6,796 nt of DNA from Bacillota bacterium (GTDB lineage: Bacteria > Bacillota_C > Negativicutes > Sporomusales > Sporomusaceae): assembly GCA_023441125.1 (NCBI GenBank), contig JAEZQV010000162.1, positions 1 through 6,796 of the forward strand, written 5' to 3'. The notes under the pieces are model-generated. The model was not told the origin of the DNA, did not search any database, and was given only the letters and a program-made list of their open reading frames with translations. Below are positions 4,799 to 6,796 of the stretch, piece by piece; positions within the stretch are counted from its first letter, which is position 1, and every line of letters begins with the position of its first letter. A program made the position numbers and the translations under genes.

Positions 4799-6796
4799 TG
4801 CAATTCCTCCTGATACAGTTTGTCCAGCAGCATTTGTTCCGCCGTACTGCCGCTTTTGCCAAACAGCTCTGTCCCCTGCCGGTAATATTCCGCCAGCGGC
4901 AATGATAGATAGTCGGCGAATATTTCACTGGTCTGCGCATCCTGTTGCATACGGATGCCAATTTCCAGCTTGGCTCTAGAAACCAGGCCAGCCTGATAAC
5001 GGTCAGGATAACGCTGCAAGAAGGCATCGGCTCTCGCCAAATAGCGGCGGCCTTGGTCCGGGTTACCGTCTCGGACGAACAGCAAGGCCAGAATACAATG
5101 TAACGTGCAATAACTGCGCAGACACCAGTAACCTTGATACTCGCCAAACTGTTTTTCAATATCCAGGGCTTCTTTCAGATACAGCGCGGCCTTGCCATAC
5201 TCTGCCAAGTCATAGGCCGCACGGCCGGCATTCACCAGAAAGATAGCAACGCCGGCGCTGGTATTGTCGCGCCCGGCAACCCGCAAAGCCTGTTCGTAGT
5301 AGTACAGCGCTTCCGGCAAGTTAGCCGCCATGCGCCGCAAATCACCAATATAGTTATAACCGGCGGCAATATGCAAACTAAACTCCTCCGGTTTTTCGCC
5401 AAGCCGCTTGTACTCGGCGATAGACTGGCGGTAATACTGTTCTGCCAGGCCTTTTTCCCGCCTCAGCGCCAAGGCGATGCCCATGAAGCGCTGCATGACG
5501 GCCCGCTTTTCGGCCAGTTTGGCTTCCTGAGCCGTGTGCAGCAGCTTGTTGGCAAAATGCTCAATAAGCGCCGGTCGGCGGATCTGAATGGCGCAGTACA
5601 CCACCTGTTGATACCCTTTTATTAAATAGTCGGTAAACTCTTTTTTGGCCGCTAGCCGCAGCAATTTATGGATTGTTTTTAAGCCGGGCAGGTGCTCGCC
5701 CCGCCAGATATGATAACGTCCCAGCATTTCCAAAGAGGCGGCCCTGAACCGGCTTAACCTCGCCTCTGCCACCTGCTCCTTAGCCAATGCGGCCAGCAGT
5801 TCTTTGATTTTATCCAGATAAGCCATGATCTGCAGCCTATTTTCCAGAACAAAGCCATTGCCGTTATAGGTTCCGCCCGATTCAGGAAACAGTTCATACT
5901 GCGGGCAGCAGTATCTTTCCGCTAGCTTGATGGTGTATTCCAGCACCTTGATTTTTTCGTCAATTTGCGCGTAATGGTACAGAATATCCGAATATACGTC
6001 CCGGCCGAAAGCTTCTTGCTCCAGCAGTTCTTCAAAATAGTTGCCGGCCCGGTTGTGGATCATTCTCTTTCTTGACGAAGACAACTGATCATACACGTAA
6101 CCTCTGATCCGGATATGGCTGTATTTGTATACCGGCGCCCGCAAGCCGGCGCCGGCGCCAATTTCCTGGATTAAACGCTTGTGCTGCAGTTCCTCGATGG
6201 CTTCCACAATCTCAAATTCATTCATCCCGCACACTGCCAGCAGCTCATTATACGCGACATTGCTGAAAAAGGCGGAAATGACGTCAAGCACTTTTCTGGC
6301 ATTATCGGACAGCGCATTAATCTGCTCCTGCAAGACACTTCGCAGCCGCGGCGACAGACAGTCGACAGGCTGTCCCATATTGATCAGTTTACAACTTTCT
6401 ACCAGAAACAACGCATTGCCATCCGTATACTCGTATAATTTTTGCTGCAGTTCAGCCGTTATTTTATCAGCCGGCAGCATTAGCTCGGAAAAACGGGTAA
6501 CCTCTTCCTGGCTGAAGTTCTCAATAACAAGGAATTCTGCCAAACCGCCCAGCTTTAAACTGCCGGTAAACAGTTCCACCTGCTCCTGGTATTCACGCCG
6601 GCAGGTGGCCACACACAAAAAGTGCTGCCGGCCGGAACGTAATAGCCGGCAAAGCACAGACCGGCTTTGAGGGTCCAGCCATTGAATGTCATCCATTATT
6701 ACCAGCATTTTGCCTGAAGCGGCAGCCTTTTCCAGAATGCCGCACATAACGTCCTCAATCATACCGGAGTGAATCGTGTAGCCGGTAACCGTCTGG
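4795..6796 (-). CDS. STAND/AAA_16-type ATPase with TPR-like region, 5' end outside the window
   Basis: This is a large signalling ATPase of the kind found in LuxR-LAL, MalT-like and SARP-type regulators. The frame is open to the window edge. The internal ATG at 6762 is probably not the start, because 11 in-frame codons precede it and the Walker A motif must lie further upstream. Residues below count from that ATG. Seen: Walker B MLVIMDDIQWLDPQS (19-33); an arginine-containing strand CVATCRRE (50-57); DGNALFLVE (114-122), matching the GNPLFL motif of this ATPase clade; winged-helix-like helices (about 145-235); then helical repeats with TPR character, clearest at about 420-452, 464-497, 505-538 and 548-581. 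There is no C-terminal HTH: the protein ends soon after the repeats. A DNA-binding or BTAD domain could lie in the missing N-terminus. Its stop overlaps the activator's GTG by 4 bp, so the two are translationally coupled and may act together. The ligand is unknown. Confidence 0.85.
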   Translation of the reverse strand, partial: QTVTGYTIHSGMIEDVMCGILEKAAASGKMLVIMDDIQWLDPQSRSVLCRLLRSGRQHFLCVATCRREYQEQVELFTGSLKLGGLAEFLVIENFSQEEVTRFSELMLPADKITAELQQKLYEYTDGNALFLVESCKLINMGQPVDCLSPRLRSVLQEQINALSDNARKVLDVISAFFSNVAYNELLAVCGMNEFEIVEAIEELQHKRLIQEIGAGAGLRAPVYKYSHIRIRGYVYDQLSSSRKRMIHNRAGNYFEELLEQEAFGRDVYSDILYHYAQIDEKIKVLEYTIKLAERYCCPQYELFPESGGTYNGNGFVLENRLQIMAYLDKIKELLAALAKEQVAEARLSRFRAASLEMLGRYHIWRGEHLPGLKTIHKLLRLAAKKEFTDYLIKGYQQVVYCAIQIRRPALIEHFANKLLHTAQEAKLAEKRAVMQRFMGIALALRREKGLAEQYYRQSIAEYKRLGEKPEEFSLHIAAGYNYIGDLRRMAANLPEALYYYEQALRVAGRDNTSAGVAIFLVNAGRAAYDLAEYGKAALYLKEALDIEKQFGEYQGYWCLRSYCTLHCILALLFVRDGNPDQGRRYLARADAFLQRYPDRYQAGLVSRAKLEIGIRMQQDAQTSEIFADYLSLPLAEYYRQGTELFGKSGSTAEQMLLDKLYQEELQ
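4805..4811 (-). promoter_or_regulatory. Ribosome binding site of the activator gene, inside the ATPase gene
   Basis: The minus strand reads AGGAGGA, then six bases, then GTG at 4798. This near-perfect Shine-Dalgarno lies in the last codons of the ATPase gene and decides for the GTG start over the ATG five codons downstream. With the GTGA stop/start overlap it indicates translational coupling. Confidence 0.8.

Noticed and set aside
4530..4979. Plus-strand open frame of 149 codons
   Set aside because: It spans the junction of two well-supported minus-strand genes, and its translation has no domain signature. It is a shadow frame.
6125..6670. Plus-strand open frame of 181 codons
   Set aside because: It lies antisense within the ATPase gene, is rich in Ser and Cys as antisense frames often are, has no recognisable domain, and I see no reason to prefer it over the clear gene opposite.

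Overview
All genes in this window lie on the minus strand, so read in the direction of transcription it runs from 6796 to 1. It appears to come from an anaerobic Firmicute, perhaps a Negativicute such as a Sporomusaceae relative. That placement is an inference from mixed base composition, strong AGGAGG-type ribosome sites, a RocR-like sigma-54 activator and the style of the proteins. Nothing in the window fixes the taxon.

Layout in transcription order: (1) the C-terminal two thirds or so of a large AAA/STAND-type ATPase with a Walker B motif and a long TPR-like helical region (6796-4795, N-terminus outside the window). (2) Overlapping it by 4 bp (GTGA), a complete RocR/NtrC-type sigma-54 activator with an unrecognised N-terminal domain, a PAS domain, an AAA+ domain and a Fis-type HTH (4798-3119). 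(3) A strong hairpin with a T tract (3095-3049), which ends the regulatory operon. (4) A control region with a possible enhancer inverted repeat (2972-3010) and a near-consensus -24/-12 sigma-54 promoter (2896-2914). (5) A complete 510-residue protein of the histidine/phenylalanine ammonia-lyase family (2846-1314). (6) A sodium:solute symporter whose 3' end runs off the window (1210-1).

The central observation is in the lyase homologue. The fold-defining family motifs are well kept, but the Ala-Ser-Gly triad that cyclises to the MIO electrophile is gone: the loop reads GSVG-YLQ-PGAH and is three residues shorter than the usual GSVGASGDLAPLAH. The catalytic Tyr of the QDxYS motif is Leu, and the Phe of GGNFHG is Cys. 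It therefore cannot be an ordinary MIO-dependent histidine ammonia-lyase. The best-fitting known precedent is ergothionase (ergothioneine trimethylamine-lyase), a HAL-fold enzyme that eliminates trimethylamine without MIO. A lyase acting on another trimethylated aromatic amino acid betaine is also possible.

Working model (inference): the symporter imports a betaine-type substrate such as ergothioneine, and the MIO-less lyase splits off trimethylamine to leave an unsaturated acid. Both are expressed from the sigma-54 promoter when the PAS-containing activator, possibly tuned by the co-encoded TPR ATPase, senses the substrate or a metabolic cue. There is no RNA gene, CRISPR array, insertion sequence or broken gene that I can support in this window.
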